DNA from: CALNXN01 sp942490645 | GTDB taxonomy: Bacteria; Pseudomonadota; Alphaproteobacteria; Rhodobacterales; Rhodobacteraceae | Length of the DNA stretch: 64,000 bases | Assembly: GCA_942490645.1 (NCBI GenBank) | Contig: CALNXN010000011.1 | Span: forward strand, 1 to 64,000 | Direction: 5' to 3' | Shown: piece by piece, positions 9,310-18,149 of the stretch | How the letters are laid out: the number at the start of each line of letters is the position of its first letter | Position numbering within the stretch: the first letter of the stretch is position 1 | The notes under the pieces: model-generated | The model's input: only the letters and a program-made list of their open reading frames with translations | What the model was told of the DNA's origin: nothing | The model's database searches: none | Made by a program: the position numbers and the translations under genes

Positions 9310-9920
9310 TTATGATTTGTAAGCACAATGAATAATACCTTTGGCAACGGATCCAATGTGCGCTTGGTATACCGTTTCTTTTATTCGTTCAATTTTAAAC
9401 GCTTCCTTTTCAAAAATTTGACTTATTTGACTCTTTGAAAATTTGTATGGACCTTCGTCTCTTTTCTCTTTGATACTGAAACATTTCAGAAATAGCATCC
9501 CATTATCTTTAAGGATTCTTTTTATCTCCTTGACGTATCTTGTTCTGTCACTGGGTTGGAAAACATGGAAACATCCACGGTCAAATATATATTCATAGTC
9601 ATCATCTTTCAACCTAGAATCCAATATGTTATCAATAACAAAGACGACATTAGGTTCATTGGCATATACTTCCATCGCTCGATAGATAGCAGACTTAGAA
9701 ATATCAGATCCCGTTACAGGGAATCCTTTTCTGGCCACTTGGACAGCTTGAGTCGCAGGACTTGTACTGAGGTCAAGAAATCTTCCGTTAACTGAGAGAT
9801 TTCCGCTAGATATCTCTTCATCTAAATCTGGGTCTAGTTTCTCATATACCAAGGCATAGTCTCAACCTGCTGTTTGTTATACAGACTTTCCCAATCTGGA
9901 AAGCCTTTAGAGTCATTATC
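9310..9920 (-). pseudogene. SAM-dependent class I methyltransferase, one frameshift
   Basis: The protein begins with the family lead-in FPDWESLYNKQQVETMPW, then shifts frame by one base near 9852 and continues with YEKLDPDLDEEISSGNL. Motif I is weakly conserved (GRFLDLSTSPATQ in place of a glycine-rich loop). Later motifs are clear: VTGSDISKSAI, FDRGCFHVF, ILKDNGMLFLKCF. This architecture is that of the thiopurine/tellurite methyltransferase-like group. About 200 aa are recovered. No ATG lies just before the lead-in in the same frame; the frame stays open to 10,082, so the start is unresolved. The substrate cannot be told. Confidence 0.72.
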
Positions 9921-10082
9921 GGTCAAAATACCACCAAGTAAAAGTTTGTTCCAAGCGTATATTACTGTGCTGTAACAGCTTGCCGGCGCTACATTGCTTC
10001 GAAATCCATTGATAATAGAATTTTGTTTTAACATATCGATCATTAGCAGTAAGAGAATCATTAGATCAAAAAGAGAGAGCAA

Positions 10083-10535
10083 ATTGTTATCATTATAGCA
10101 TTTATTTTACTATCAACTCACAATTTCTAGGTTCGTATCACATGAGTAGCACATACGACAAGGAATACGGCTCAACGTCTTCCAGATAGTGCATCGTTGG
10201 CACCTCTATCCCTTTGTCTACCTCAAATGTTATCTACGGGTCGATAGGTCCCCGTCTGGACCCCAGTGCACGCATAATTCATCTTATCAGACAATTTCTT
10301 CTTCTACATTATTCTTACCGTTCAATATATTATACATATAGTACGTACCACTCTTCTATCACCTTTTTCAGAGATGCGCTGCGTCGCGCAGCGTCCATTA
10401 AAAATCGCTTAAAATAAGGAATCGATAGCTGAATATTAATCAAAAGATAGCTATTCCTCCCATAAAGTACATTTCCAGGTGGGAAGGATTGACTCACCTT
10501 CTTAAGGCACGAGGGAAGGATAGTATCACAAGGTA
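10083..10535. other. Intergenic, nothing recognised
   Basis: No credible gene. A short GC-rich inverted motif (GCGCTGCGTCGCGCAGCGT, about 10,377-10,395) stands out and could form a hairpin, but its role is unknown. Confidence 0.4.
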
Positions 10536-11248
10536 TTAGTTATAATATTCCCGATAACGAGAAGCATAGCTATCTGATACTTCTTTGGTCATGACATCCT
10601 GCAAAAATTGCCTTCTAATTAGAGTTCCGTATGTGACCAAGTCACGTGCAAGCATCTTTATTCTATTAGCTAGTGTAGAATTAATTGGATTTCCTGAGGA
10701 ATTAAAGTCATCTGCTCCATTAATCGATACATTATAGGGCATACTCCACCCATAACATTGACGAACAGAAGTACGCATTTGATCTGCAACGGTTAATCCT
10801 TTTTCATGAGATGCTATAATATATCCAAAGGTTTTCCCTGCAAATTCTTCCCAGAAATAATCGAGAAAGTTTTTCATTGCACCAGACATAGATCCATGAT
10901 AATCTGGAGAAGCCAAGACAAATGCATCAGCCCATTTGATGGCCGTTGTAACTGTATCTAGAACATTTTCGCGAGACCATTAACATCTCGATACAATTCT
11001 TCTGACACAGATCCACTTGGATCGTATATAGGCAACCTTACTTCACGTAATTCGAGAACTCGGGAGTCAGATCCATATTTTTTTGCTTCCTCTAGCACCA
11101 ATTTTAGTGTGTGTGTACTGAAGGATCCTTTTCGCATACTGCCGGCAACACCTAAAACATTTACAATATCGCCTTGATGCATTTTTGCTTGATTGTCACT
11201 TTGACTTAGTTTTAAAGGTTGAATTTGAGATTTAATGATATTAATCAT
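10536..11248 (-). pseudogene. NADPH-dependent FMN reductase, one frameshift
   Basis: Flavodoxin-fold reductase of the SsuE/ArsH/chromate-reductase family. The phosphate-binding loop reads VLGVAGSMRKGSFSTHTLKL near residue 35 and the isoalloxazine-side loop reads VLASPDYHGSMSGAMKNFLD. A one-base shift near 10,975, at a run of A, separates the two halves; the third frame bridges them with ENVLDTVTTAIKWADAF. The corrected protein is ~237 aa, with about 30 residues more at the N-terminus than usual. It follows a SufR-like regulator by 120 nt on the same strand, so that regulator may control it. The physiological electron acceptor is not evident. Confidence 0.78.
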
Positions 11249-11368
11249 AACATATATAATTGAAATTGCCTATTTATAAATAACATGGTTTACAAACTAT
11301 ACAAATCAATAGAATGATGGGTCCGCATATATTCGAGTGTCATTTTAGTTTATTTCAGTGGAGTATTT

Positions 11369-12043
11369 CTATAGGTAACCCTCTTTCCTTTCTTTTATCA
11401 TAAACTTGCATACTGCATCGCCCCTGGCGGCTCTATGAGTTGTCTCGATTTCTGCGTTAAGAAGCTTTTCAAATAATTCAGTTTCGATTGAGCATGCTTC
11501 CCAATGTTTTTCAGCGATCTGTATAATCGGACAATTATACTCCAGCAAGACATGCTCTCTGCCGCCCCTTGACTTCTTCTTTGACTCAGCCATATACCCT
11601 TCCTCGTCTCGAATTCTTGCTAATTCCTTAACCTGTCTGTCAAAATCCAAATCCTTAAGGCGCTCATAGTATTGATCGAAGAGTTCACTCTGACGCTCTC
11701 GCAGAACCTTTTCAACGCCTTCTTTACCCATATTTCTTTCGATGAAATCTAGTGCTTGTGTTGCTATTGCACTATACGATTTTGGGAAAACTGTCTTACT
11801 TTGACTTGTCAGCTGGTAAATCATTTTTGGTCGGCCCACACGTCCTCTATTTTCAATCGCTTCTACTAGTCCCCTTTGCTGCAATGACGAGAGATGCTTG
11901 TGGACTGCCATTCTTGAAATCTTCATTACTGCAGCCAGATCCTCAAGCCCTGCTTGGTGCATGACTTTAAGATAATACAACAGCTTTTTCTTTGGTGCAC
12001 TAAATCCATCTGCAATACTTTTTAGATTACGTGTGTTTGACAT
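11369..12043 (-). CDS. SufR-like winged-helix regulator
   Basis: The 224-aa protein has an N-terminal winged helix (AVMKISRMAVHKHLSSLQQR, then GRVGRPKMIYQLT), a helical linker, and a C-terminal cysteine region. The cysteines are spaced as NCPI, then 12 residues to ACSI, then 27 residues to AVCKF. Bacterial SufR binds an Fe-S cluster through four cysteines spaced X12, X13, X14. Here the third is replaced by glutamate (NAEIET), so a cluster with altered ligation, or none, is possible. The gene lies upstream of the FMN reductase on the same strand, which hints at redox-responsive control. The frame is intact. Confidence 0.8.
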   Translation of the reverse strand: MSNTRNLKSIADGFSAPKKKLLYYLKVMHQAGLEDLAAVMKISRMAVHKHLSSLQQRGLVEAIENRGRVGRPKMIYQLTSQSKTVFPKSYSAIATQALDFIERNMGKEGVEKVLRERQSELFDQYYERLKDLDFDRQVKELARIRDEEGYMAESKKKSRGGREHVLLEYNCPIIQIAEKHWEACSIETELFEKLLNAEIETTHRAARGDAVCKFMIKERKEGYL

Positions 12044-12210
12044 TATTTGTAAATATATGTAATCAGTAACACTAATTTATAAACCATCTGGTTTACAATA
12101 TACGCAAGTGCAATAACAGTTATTACTTGCTACTAGAGGATATCCTGATCTTGAAGATTTTCAATAAGTCGTCAAATCAATAGAAATAAAAAAAGGGATT
12201 GTGGGATTAG

Positions 12211-12525
12211 CTATACGGCAGTTCTTGGGAGATCTCTGCTAATTGAGGAAGTATATTTGCACAAATCAGTATTTGATATCCCCCAAAGAACGAGTATCCG
12301 TTCAGCGCCAGATCTTTGTATCTTCATAGTATATTCACCTACTTCATTAAATGTCTGATTTCTTGCTTCAAATTCTGTAAACTCGCCAGTCTGATAAAGA
12401 TTCTGGCCAGTAGTATTGTCTTTTACTACTAGATTATTTTCGTGTCCGGCATCGCCATTGTGTTTTTTGATGTTATATGACAGGCTTGACAAAAAAATGG
12501 TAAAATAAAAACTATTGTTCAGCAA
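12211..12525 (-). CDS. Hypothetical protein, possibly a disrupted exported beta-domain protein
   Basis: The 104-aa frame opens with a short hydrophobic segment and contains ENNLVVKDNTTGQNLYQ and EARNQTFNEVGEYTMKIQ, which look like strands of an immunoglobulin-like or cupredoxin-like domain (NEVGEYTMKI is a typical edge-strand pattern). No metal ligands are visible and no family was identified. The last 30 residues look less protein-like and may lie beyond a frameshift. A truncated surface protein is the most reasonable guess. Confidence 0.35.
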   Translation of the reverse strand: MLNNSFYFTIFLSSLSYNIKKHNGDAGHENNLVVKDNTTGQNLYQTGEFTEFEARNQTFNEVGEYTMKIQRSGAERILVLWGISNTDLCKYTSSISRDLPRTAV

Positions 12526-12840
12526 TCCTTTAGTGCTCAGCTCTTGTTAAGAAGTATTGACTTTTTTATAAATGCGATTACTATACGTGCCTGCAACAGA
12601 CTTATTCGCCTATATAGATATTTCAGACAATATGATGCCCTTTAGATCGCGTCGTATTTTGTTCTTAGAACCAGGACATAGTTTTGTTCCCAAAAGAAGG
12701 TAAATCCAGAGGAGGATACGAAAGATTGAGCAAATAAAAAGTGTTCGATCTAAAAAGAATAAATAACAATAGTCCTAGGTCATTGGGTGCCATTGATTTC
12801 GAAAATACTTTATATTAGTTAAGCCTATTTTGTATTTATC

Positions 12841-12924
12841 TGTTAGTTTGGAAATCCCTGAAGTGGTGATAAATTATTGTTATTTACCTGTTAGTTTGGA
12901 GATCCCATGAAGTGGTGAACTAAA
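12841..12924 (+). repeat. Tandem repeat, two copies, 48-nt period
   Basis: TGTTAGTTTGGAAATCCC at 12,841 recurs at 12,889 as TGTTAGTTTGGAGATCCC. Both copies are followed by TGAAGTGGTGA, and the second has one extra base before it. The right arm has only one copy at about 37,165-37,195. The function is unknown; no gene lies here. Confidence 0.85.
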
Positions 12925-13110
12925 GACCTACATTTATTAGATGATGCTAAACTATTCTTGGATTTTATATGACTTTGGTAGCAAAGAGAATATTAAAAAT
13001 CCCAACATATCATTTTATTTCTGAGATTTCTTGGCTCCAGTAGTTATCACTCTATCTATTAGATTACTATATTAGTTGTAATTTTCCAATGCGAGAATAA
13101 TATAACAAGC

Positions 13111-13120
13111 TCTTATATAA
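13111..13120 (+). promoter_or_regulatory. Archaeal TATA box of the lpxD-like gene
   Basis: TCTTATATAA lies about 40 nt before the ATG at 13,155. It matches the archaeal TATA consensus and the element before the 63-aa gene at 15,616. The right-arm copy has a different upstream sequence (GTTATATAG beside a poly-A/T tract). Confidence 0.5.
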
Positions 13121-13154
13121 GACAAGTTGTAGATGTACATCGAACTTTTAAGAA

Positions 13155-14288
13155 ATGCCACATCGTCACTCTCAACGTGCCCATTCGAGTAATATTAGTG
13201 ACAATAATGGCATACTTCCATTATCATTTGATGTTGTGTTTATTCTTTCAAATCTGGGGGTAAAGTATTCTATTTATAGCTCAAAGGAAGATTTTGATTC
13301 AACACGCATTTATGGCGTAAAAGATATCAAAAGTGCATCAAATGAAGATTTATCATTTTGTTCCTTAGATGATGCAGAAAAGGCAATTATGACTATTTCC
13401 AAATCAAATGCTAAGGTGATTATTTGTCATCAATCGCTAGAGAACCTAGTTTATCCCAGATCCGGAAAGCAACAGTGTTTGATATTTGTAAAGAATCCGA
13501 GAATGGTTGTTATGAAAATTATAAACGAAATCTATTATTCTCCTTCTGGAAATAGAAAGAAGAGAAATCATCTGAATAAGAAGGTTATGGCAGCTCCTCC
13601 AACATCATCCATATCGAAATCGGCCAGAATAGGAAAGAATTGTTCTATCGGTGACTTTACCAAGATAGGGGATAAATGTATAATAGGAGATAACACAATT
13701 ATTGGTGATCGTGTAATAATAGAACAGAATACTAGGATTGGTGAGAATTGCATCATACAGCCTGGAACGGTTATTGGAGCAGATGGCTTTGCATATGAGA
13801 GGTTGGAGGATACTTTGGAGCTGCAAAGATTTCCACATATTGGAGGAGTAGTTCTAGGCAATAACGTAGAGATCTGTTCTAATTGTTCTATAGCAAGGGG
13901 TTCACTTTCTGATACAATAATTGGGGAGGGAACTAAGCTTGATGCTCTAGTACATATAGCTCATAATGTAGAAATAGGAAGACATTGTGCCTTAACAGCG
14001 GGGACTATTATAGGAGGAAGTACTAGAATTGGTGATATGTGCTGGACTGGTTTGAATTCAACTATAAAACATAAAGTAAAGATTGGAAATAAGGTAATCA
14101 TTGGTAGCGGCGCCTCTGTAATAAATGATATTGATGATGAGGATATAGTTGCAGGAGTTCCTGCAAAATCAATAAAGCATAAAGTTAGATCTAATCAGCT
14201 ATTTCTGATGGCAGGGCAACAGAGTCGTATCAAGAGCAATCTTAAAAGAGATACAGACAATAATAATACCATCAGTATAGAAGAGTAG
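13155..14288 (+). CDS. LpxD-like left-handed beta-helix acyltransferase
   Basis: The 377-aa protein has an N-terminal mixed domain (about residues 20-125) followed by hexapeptide repeats, for example SARIGKNCSIGDFTKIGDK and CIIGDNTIIGDRVIIEQN. Then come the LpxD-type insert IGADGFAYERL, HIGGVVLGNNVEICSNCS and the closing motif IVAGVPAKSIKH. LpxD adds a 3-hydroxyacyl chain to UDP-glucosamine during lipid A synthesis in bacteria, which archaea lack; histidine IAHNVEIG fits the catalytic His region. A role in acylating or acetylating a nucleotide sugar for surface glycans is plausible but inferred. The gene is intact here and broken in the right arm. A phosphoribosyltransferase converges on it. 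Confidence 0.8.
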   Translation: MPHRHSQRAHSSNISDNNGILPLSFDVVFILSNLGVKYSIYSSKEDFDSTRIYGVKDIKSASNEDLSFCSLDDAEKAIMTISKSNAKVIICHQSLENLVYPRSGKQQCLIFVKNPRMVVMKIINEIYYSPSGNRKKRNHLNKKVMAAPPTSSISKSARIGKNCSIGDFTKIGDKCIIGDNTIIGDRVIIEQNTRIGENCIIQPGTVIGADGFAYERLEDTLELQRFPHIGGVVLGNNVEICSNCSIARGSLSDTIIGEGTKLDALVHIAHNVEIGRHCALTAGTIIGGSTRIGDMCWTGLNSTIKHKVKIGNKVIIGSGASVINDIDDEDIVAGVPAKSIKHKVRSNQLFLMAGQQSRIKSNLKRDTDNNNTISIEE

Positions 14289-14519
14289 AGACAAACTGTT
14301 TGTACTTCCTAGAGAGATACTAGCAAACTTTGTCCAACTGTGGTATTCATGCTACAATGTCTCGAATCTGAATATCTGAATGGACATGAGTAGATTGCAA
14401 GGAATGTCAGCCACCCTTTTGGAATCATCACGAAAATGACGATGAAGATAGTGATAAATTTAATCCCCCATGTTATAAACATTACAAAAATACTCAAAAA
14501 GATGCCGTTATCTAGTACA

Positions 14520-14987
14520 TTATCCGTTTTTTCGTTCCCATGGGAATACAATCCACTTCTTATGGTTCAATATCTCTCCGATATATTCCTCTCTACCACT
14601 ACCATTATCTGCGAATCTTCTTATGAGAAAGGCAAAATCACAATCAAATTTTCCTATCTCATTGGAGACAACAGAAAATGTATTTCCAGTATCGTAAATA
14701 TCGTCGACTACAAGATATTTTCTGCTTTCGGACAATGAAGGCATCTCCTCTCTATGTAGTTTTTTACATCTAATGGGTATAAATAAAATATGATTAATAT
14801 CAAGTTCACGTGCAATTAATCTTGCTGGAATGATTCCCCCATTAGTAATTCCCAGAATAGCGTAGTACCTTTTGTTCGACCTTACTATTTCATTTGCAAC
14901 TCTTTTTATTAATAGTTCTATTTGTTCCCAACTATAGTACTCTTCTGGGAAAGTATATTCATCTATCTCTTCTGATTTGAACTCCAT
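14520..14987 (-). CDS. Type I phosphoribosyltransferase
   Basis: The 155-aa protein carries the PRPP-binding signature YLVVDDIYDTGNTFSVVS near residue 92 and a hood region YAILGITNGGIIPARLIAREL. Enzymes of this type move purine or xanthine bases onto PRPP, or use the fold for regulation. Length fits the short hypoxanthine/xanthine type. The late segment IVFPWERKNG ends with the PWE motif typical of gpt-like xanthine phosphoribosyltransferases. It is convergent with the lpxD-like gene. The start at 14,987 has no good alternative. Base specificity cannot be assigned. Confidence 0.8.
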   Translation of the reverse strand: MEFKSEEIDEYTFPEEYYSWEQIELLIKRVANEIVRSNKRYYAILGITNGGIIPARLIARELDINHILFIPIRCKKLHREEMPSLSESRKYLVVDDIYDTGNTFSVVSNEIGKFDCDFAFLIRRFADNGSGREEYIGEILNHKKWIVFPWERKNG

Positions 14988-14989
14988 TT

Positions 14990-15423
14990 ACTATTCAGCC
15001 TCCAAGATTAATAATAATGAGGATGATATTTCCGAAGATGATGATAATAATATCAATTGCAAAAGGAAGAGATAACAGCAACAACCAGGCTATCCTGGCT
15101 AGTTACTTATTATAAATCATACGTGATCTATCCAAATTTTGGTGATTGCTGAACAGTAGCATTTGGTAAGGCATATAATGAGAATCTAGATAGAATGACA
15201 AATGCAGCAATAGATAGAGGAATAGCCATATCCACCGCGATCTGGTTCAGCAAGCATAGTTTTATGAAATTCACAGTGAATATCTGAAGGCTCAAATTTC
15301 AAACCTATAAAGCGTAATTCAGTCATTTCTTCAGGTTTGGCTTATCCTATTTGGATGATTTAGCGCTTTACTCGGTAATTGCGCAATCTTATTTTCCATC
15401 TGTTCTGTTCATATCATCAATTC
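14990..15423. other. Intergenic, nothing recognised
   Basis: No credible frame or RNA. The segment is conserved in mirrored form at about 34.69-35.12 kb, including the hairpin-like CAGGCTATCCTGGCTAG near 15,084. It probably holds the phosphoribosyltransferase promoter. Confidence 0.4.
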
Positions 15424-15558
15424 CTATATTATATACGCTGTAAGACCTTCTTGCAAATGCGTAGCGTCCAAATGGTCAGCTAAACTATCTACCATCTCAT
15501 CGCAGAATATGCATTTTGCATGTTTACCTTTGCCATTTATATGATCTATTTCAACAGA
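15424..15558 (-). CDS. Possible C2H2 zinc-finger microprotein
   Basis: An open stretch of 44 codons encodes HAKCIFCDEMVDSLADHLDA followed by TH. The spacing C-X2-C and H-X4-H is that of a classical zinc finger, frequent in short thaumarchaeal proteins. No ATG, GTG or TTG start is present in the frame, so the start may be altered or the frame shifted. The mirrored copy near 34.57 kb keeps most of it but changes the last His to Tyr and shifts frame just after. Confidence 0.33.
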   Translation of the reverse strand, partial: SVEIDHINGKGKHAKCIFCDEMVDSLADHLDATHLQEGLTAYII

Positions 15559-15615
15559 TCATTACTTGTTCACATATATAATACATTAAATGCGTTAAAG
15601 AAGAGTACCTGAGCT

Positions 15616-15625
15616 CTTATATAAG
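15616..15625 (+). promoter_or_regulatory. Archaeal TATA box of the 63-aa gene
   Basis: CTTATATAAG is a perfect TATA element centred about 30 nt before the ATG at 15,650. This spacing predicts a nearly leaderless transcript. Confidence 0.55.
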
Positions 15626-15649
15626 TAAACTGCAATAGCAATATTCATA

Positions 15650-15841
15650 ATGTCTAATTGGCAAACTGAATTAACAACAGGAATACAAGATTTTAGAAGA
15701 AAGTTTGAAGGTGCTGAGGAACATGTTGGAAATAGACCTATGGTAAAACGGGAATATGACCAAGCTTTAGCAAGGTTGAGAGAGGCAGAAGTAGCTGTTT
15801 CTGCTTTTGTAGATGTGTATGATGATGAATCAAGAAAATAA
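15650..15841 (+). CDS. Conserved 63-aa protein of unknown function
   Basis: The small protein (MSNWQTELTTGIQDFRRKF, then GAEEHVGNRPM, then ALARLREAEVAVSAFVDVYD) is largely helical and acidic, with a predicted amphipathic central helix. I do not recognise a family. It is intact in both arms of the inverted duplication with a single replacement (MVK to MVT), which supports that it is a real, constrained gene. It has its own TATA box and is transcribed alone. Confidence 0.65.
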   Translation: MSNWQTELTTGIQDFRRKFEGAEEHVGNRPMVKREYDQALARLREAEVAVSAFVDVYDDESRK

Positions 15842-16094
15842 GTAAATGGTTACCAATTCAGAATGAAGTAGCAGCAGATGTTACTACCTCAACACCATAA
15901 AACTAGACTTGTAACTTGACATTTTCTTTATAAAGGAGTGAGTAATAATTATACTTAATTAACCGCAACATTCAGATAATGTGTTTCTCATTCAAACATT
16001 TGAATATCAAAATAATGCTCTAGTTGCGGGAATTATGATAACCTATATTTACATACCAGATCCATAGTATATACAATATCCAAGGTAACACGAT

Positions 16095-16745
16095 ATGCAT
16101 GACTTCATATCCCCTGACAATAAGCATTCAGCTTTGATAATCATAGACGTCCAACGTGATTTTGCGTTGTCTGGTTCCAATGCTGAAATTCCTGGGACAA
16201 TGCAGACAGTACAGTATATCCAGATACTTGTAAAAGCTTGCAGAAATCTTGGCCATCCAATTATTCATGTAGTAAGACTATACCATCAAGACGGTTCAAA
16301 CGTCGACCTATGCAGAAGAGAGGCTATCATGAATGGGAAACAAATGGTAATTGCCGGGAATGTTGGCGCTGAAATTGTGGACGAACTTAAGCCTTCTGCT
16401 GCTACAAGATTAGATTCAAGTCTTTTGTTGTCAGGCCGCCTCCAACATATTGGTCCTATGGAGTGGATCATGTACAAGCCAAGGTGGGGTGCATTTTACA
16501 GAACTCCTCTGGAGGAACATCTGCGCGACTTAAGTGTTAATACCGTGATTATAGCTGGATGTAATTTTCCTAATTGCCCTAGAACAACCATTTATGAAGC
16601 AAGCGAACGAGACTTTAGGATTGTTTTAGCACAGGATGCCACCTCACAAATATATGAAAAGGGTTTAGAAGAGCTGAATAGCATCGGAGTATCGGTAATG
16701 GATACAAGCAAATGCATAGACTGGTTAGGTCCACAAAAGTACTAA
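16095..16745 (+). CDS. Isochorismatase-family cysteine hydrolase
   Basis: The 216-aa enzyme shows the family triad: Asp in LIIIDVQRDF (Asp18), Lys in MYKPRWGAFYRTPLE, and the nucleophilic Cys in CNFPNCPRTTIYEASERDF. The cis-peptide region lies just before that cysteine. Relatives hydrolyse amides such as nicotinamide, ureidoacrylate or N-carbamoyl compounds; the substrate cannot be chosen here. Length is normal. The gene is monocistronic, between the 63-aa gene and a convergent cbtA. It is intact here and frameshifted in the right arm. Confidence 0.82.
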   Translation: MHDFISPDNKHSALIIIDVQRDFALSGSNAEIPGTMQTVQYIQILVKACRNLGHPIIHVVRLYHQDGSNVDLCRREAIMNGKQMVIAGNVGAEIVDELKPSAATRLDSSLLLSGRLQHIGPMEWIMYKPRWGAFYRTPLEEHLRDLSVNTVIIAGCNFPNCPRTTIYEASERDFRIVLAQDATSQIYEKGLEELNSIGVSVMDTSKCIDWLGPQKY

Positions 16746-16799
16746 TGGATATCGGTAAGCCTTAGATCAGCATAACTAGAAGAGATGACCGTGAAGTGG

Positions 16800-16840
16800 G
16801 AGTTCACTCCCGATCTCCTGAACTTCTAAGCAAACAGATT
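16800..16840 (+). terminator. Hairpin between convergent genes
   Basis: GTGGGAGTTCACTCCC (about 16,795-16,812) forms a short stem with a four-base loop between the isochorismatase gene and cbtA. Archaeal terminators are mainly T tracts, so its role as a terminator is only suggested by position. Confidence 0.25.
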
Positions 16841-16982
16841 ATTCTAGTTGTTAATACAGCAATTTCTTTGGCATTGATTCTAGTTTCGATGATATCTTTG
16901 GTTGTTAATCGAATATCTCATAAGTGAGCTGGGTTTGGGACTCGCACAAGTTGATCTAAAAAAAATTTCTAGAACTCATTTA

Positions 16983-17720
16983 TTATACAGTGCTGAGTTT
17001 AGGTGCCCTAGTTTCATGGGGCTTTACTACATCCCAGAATGAACCTAACAGAATACCTAACACTCCCCAAAAAATTCCCATTGTTATTGTAGTTACAATC
17101 CTGAAGTTCATTAGCAAATCAGATGATATTGTGATCTCATCGGGATTTGCAGGCAATACTACAAATGCCAATGCAATAATCACAACATAGATTGTTGGCA
17201 CAATAATTTTCCTCGACTCTTTGCGCGTTTGGCCTAACCTTCTATAAAGTAATGCAACTCCCAAAGCAGTAAATCCAGAAATTACCAGCATGCCGATATA
17301 CAAGCTTTCTCTGTATTCGATAGTCTCAGGGTCTCCAACAGCTGGAGGATTTGCAGGATACTTCAATGCAGGAATCAAGAATATTACTAAAAACATGATT
17401 CCAGCAAGGATTAGTCCTTTCTTCTTGTTGTTGGATCCGGGAAGAGAATCCCTAGAGTAGACATAGACTATTCCAAATAATGCAGATATTGAAGTACCCA
17501 AAATTGTTCCCGCAACAATCTCCCCGCCTTTCTGCCATAAGCGATACTGTACAAGCTCGTCTTGATCTACAGGCTCACCAGATGCGATGGTATTTTGTAC
17601 TTCGATCGCAATGGCCTGATCTATATATGGTTCAACCAATAGTTGATTGATTAAACCAAGTATAGTTCCTGCTATAGCTCCAGAAACAAGTGTTATTAGA
17701 ATAAAAGCAATGGTTTTCAT
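16983..17720 (-). CDS. cbtA: Cobalt transporter subunit CbtA
   Basis: The 245-aa membrane protein has about six hydrophobic segments and the CbtA features: an N-terminal helix followed by an acidic loop (AIAIEVQN, then VDQDELVQYRLWQ), KGGEIVAGTILGTS, and PALKYPANPPAVGDPETIEY. CbtA and CbtB together are predicted to import cobalt for cobalamin synthesis, which thaumarchaea make and need. It lies 32 nt after cbtB on the same strand and is surely co-transcribed. The ATG at 17,720 fits the membrane start. The right-arm copy has three frameshifts. Confidence 0.88.
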   Translation of the reverse strand: MKTIAFILITLVSGAIAGTILGLINQLLVEPYIDQAIAIEVQNTIASGEPVDQDELVQYRLWQKGGEIVAGTILGTSISALFGIVYVYSRDSLPGSNNKKKGLILAGIMFLVIFLIPALKYPANPPAVGDPETIEYRESLYIGMLVISGFTALGVALLYRRLGQTRKESRKIIVPTIYVVIIALAFVVLPANPDEITISSDLLMNFRIVTTITMGIFWGVLGILLGSFWDVVKPHETRAPKLSTV

Positions 17721-17752
17721 TTCTCATCATTCTTGACGTAAACATAGATAGC

Positions 17753-17971
17753 TTAATGGCAAGGAAAGCCAGCGGCATGTCTTAGATCATGATAGAATTC
17801 ATGCGTCCACATGTCATCAAATGCCTTTTGTCCTTCTACTAGACTAAATAACTGTCCCTGATCATATCCTACAACAAATATGCCAAACAATAGTATAGCT
17901 AATAGTACGCCTATTGCAATTTTTGGTAGACCATGGGATTCCTTTACGATCTGCGTATTAACGGTAGACAT
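17753..17971 (-). CDS. cbtB: Cobalt transporter subunit CbtB
   Basis: The 72-aa protein has a single transmembrane helix (IAIGVLLAILLFGIFVVGYD) and the diagnostic histidine-rich tail HEFYHDLRHAAGFPCH, a likely metal-binding site. It is the small partner of CbtA, whose gene follows immediately. A TATA box precedes the ATG by about 30 nt. The right-arm copy carries an in-frame stop (AAG to TAG) just before the tail. Confidence 0.9.
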   Translation of the reverse strand: MSTVNTQIVKESHGLPKIAIGVLLAILLFGIFVVGYDQGQLFSLVEGQKAFDDMWTHEFYHDLRHAAGFPCH

Positions 17972-17997
17972 TTAATTTAGCTACTAGACAGTAATCA

Positions 17998-18006
17998 TGT
18001 ATATAA
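17998..18006 (-). promoter_or_regulatory. Archaeal TATA box of cbtBA
   Basis: On the reverse strand the sequence is GTTTATATACA, about 30 nt upstream of the cbtB ATG. No cobalamin-riboswitch-like structure was recognised between it and the gene. Confidence 0.5.
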
Positions 18007-18149
18007 ACTCTTGGCCAGTTCATCCAACGCCTTTCTTTATGATGAGTATTTTCGTACAATACTTTTCAATAAGGCTGTTTCATTGGATAAACTATCCTAT
18101 GATCAATCTACAACAGTCTTTTCAATTTTTGAATGGGCAATTTATAGAC

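Noticed and set aside
10377..10395. GC-rich hairpin as a possible RNA gene
   Set aside because: Too short and isolated; no tRNA-like or known RNA features.
12841..12924. CRISPR-like direct repeats
   Set aside because: Only two copies, no spacer series, no cas genes; it is a simple tandem duplication.
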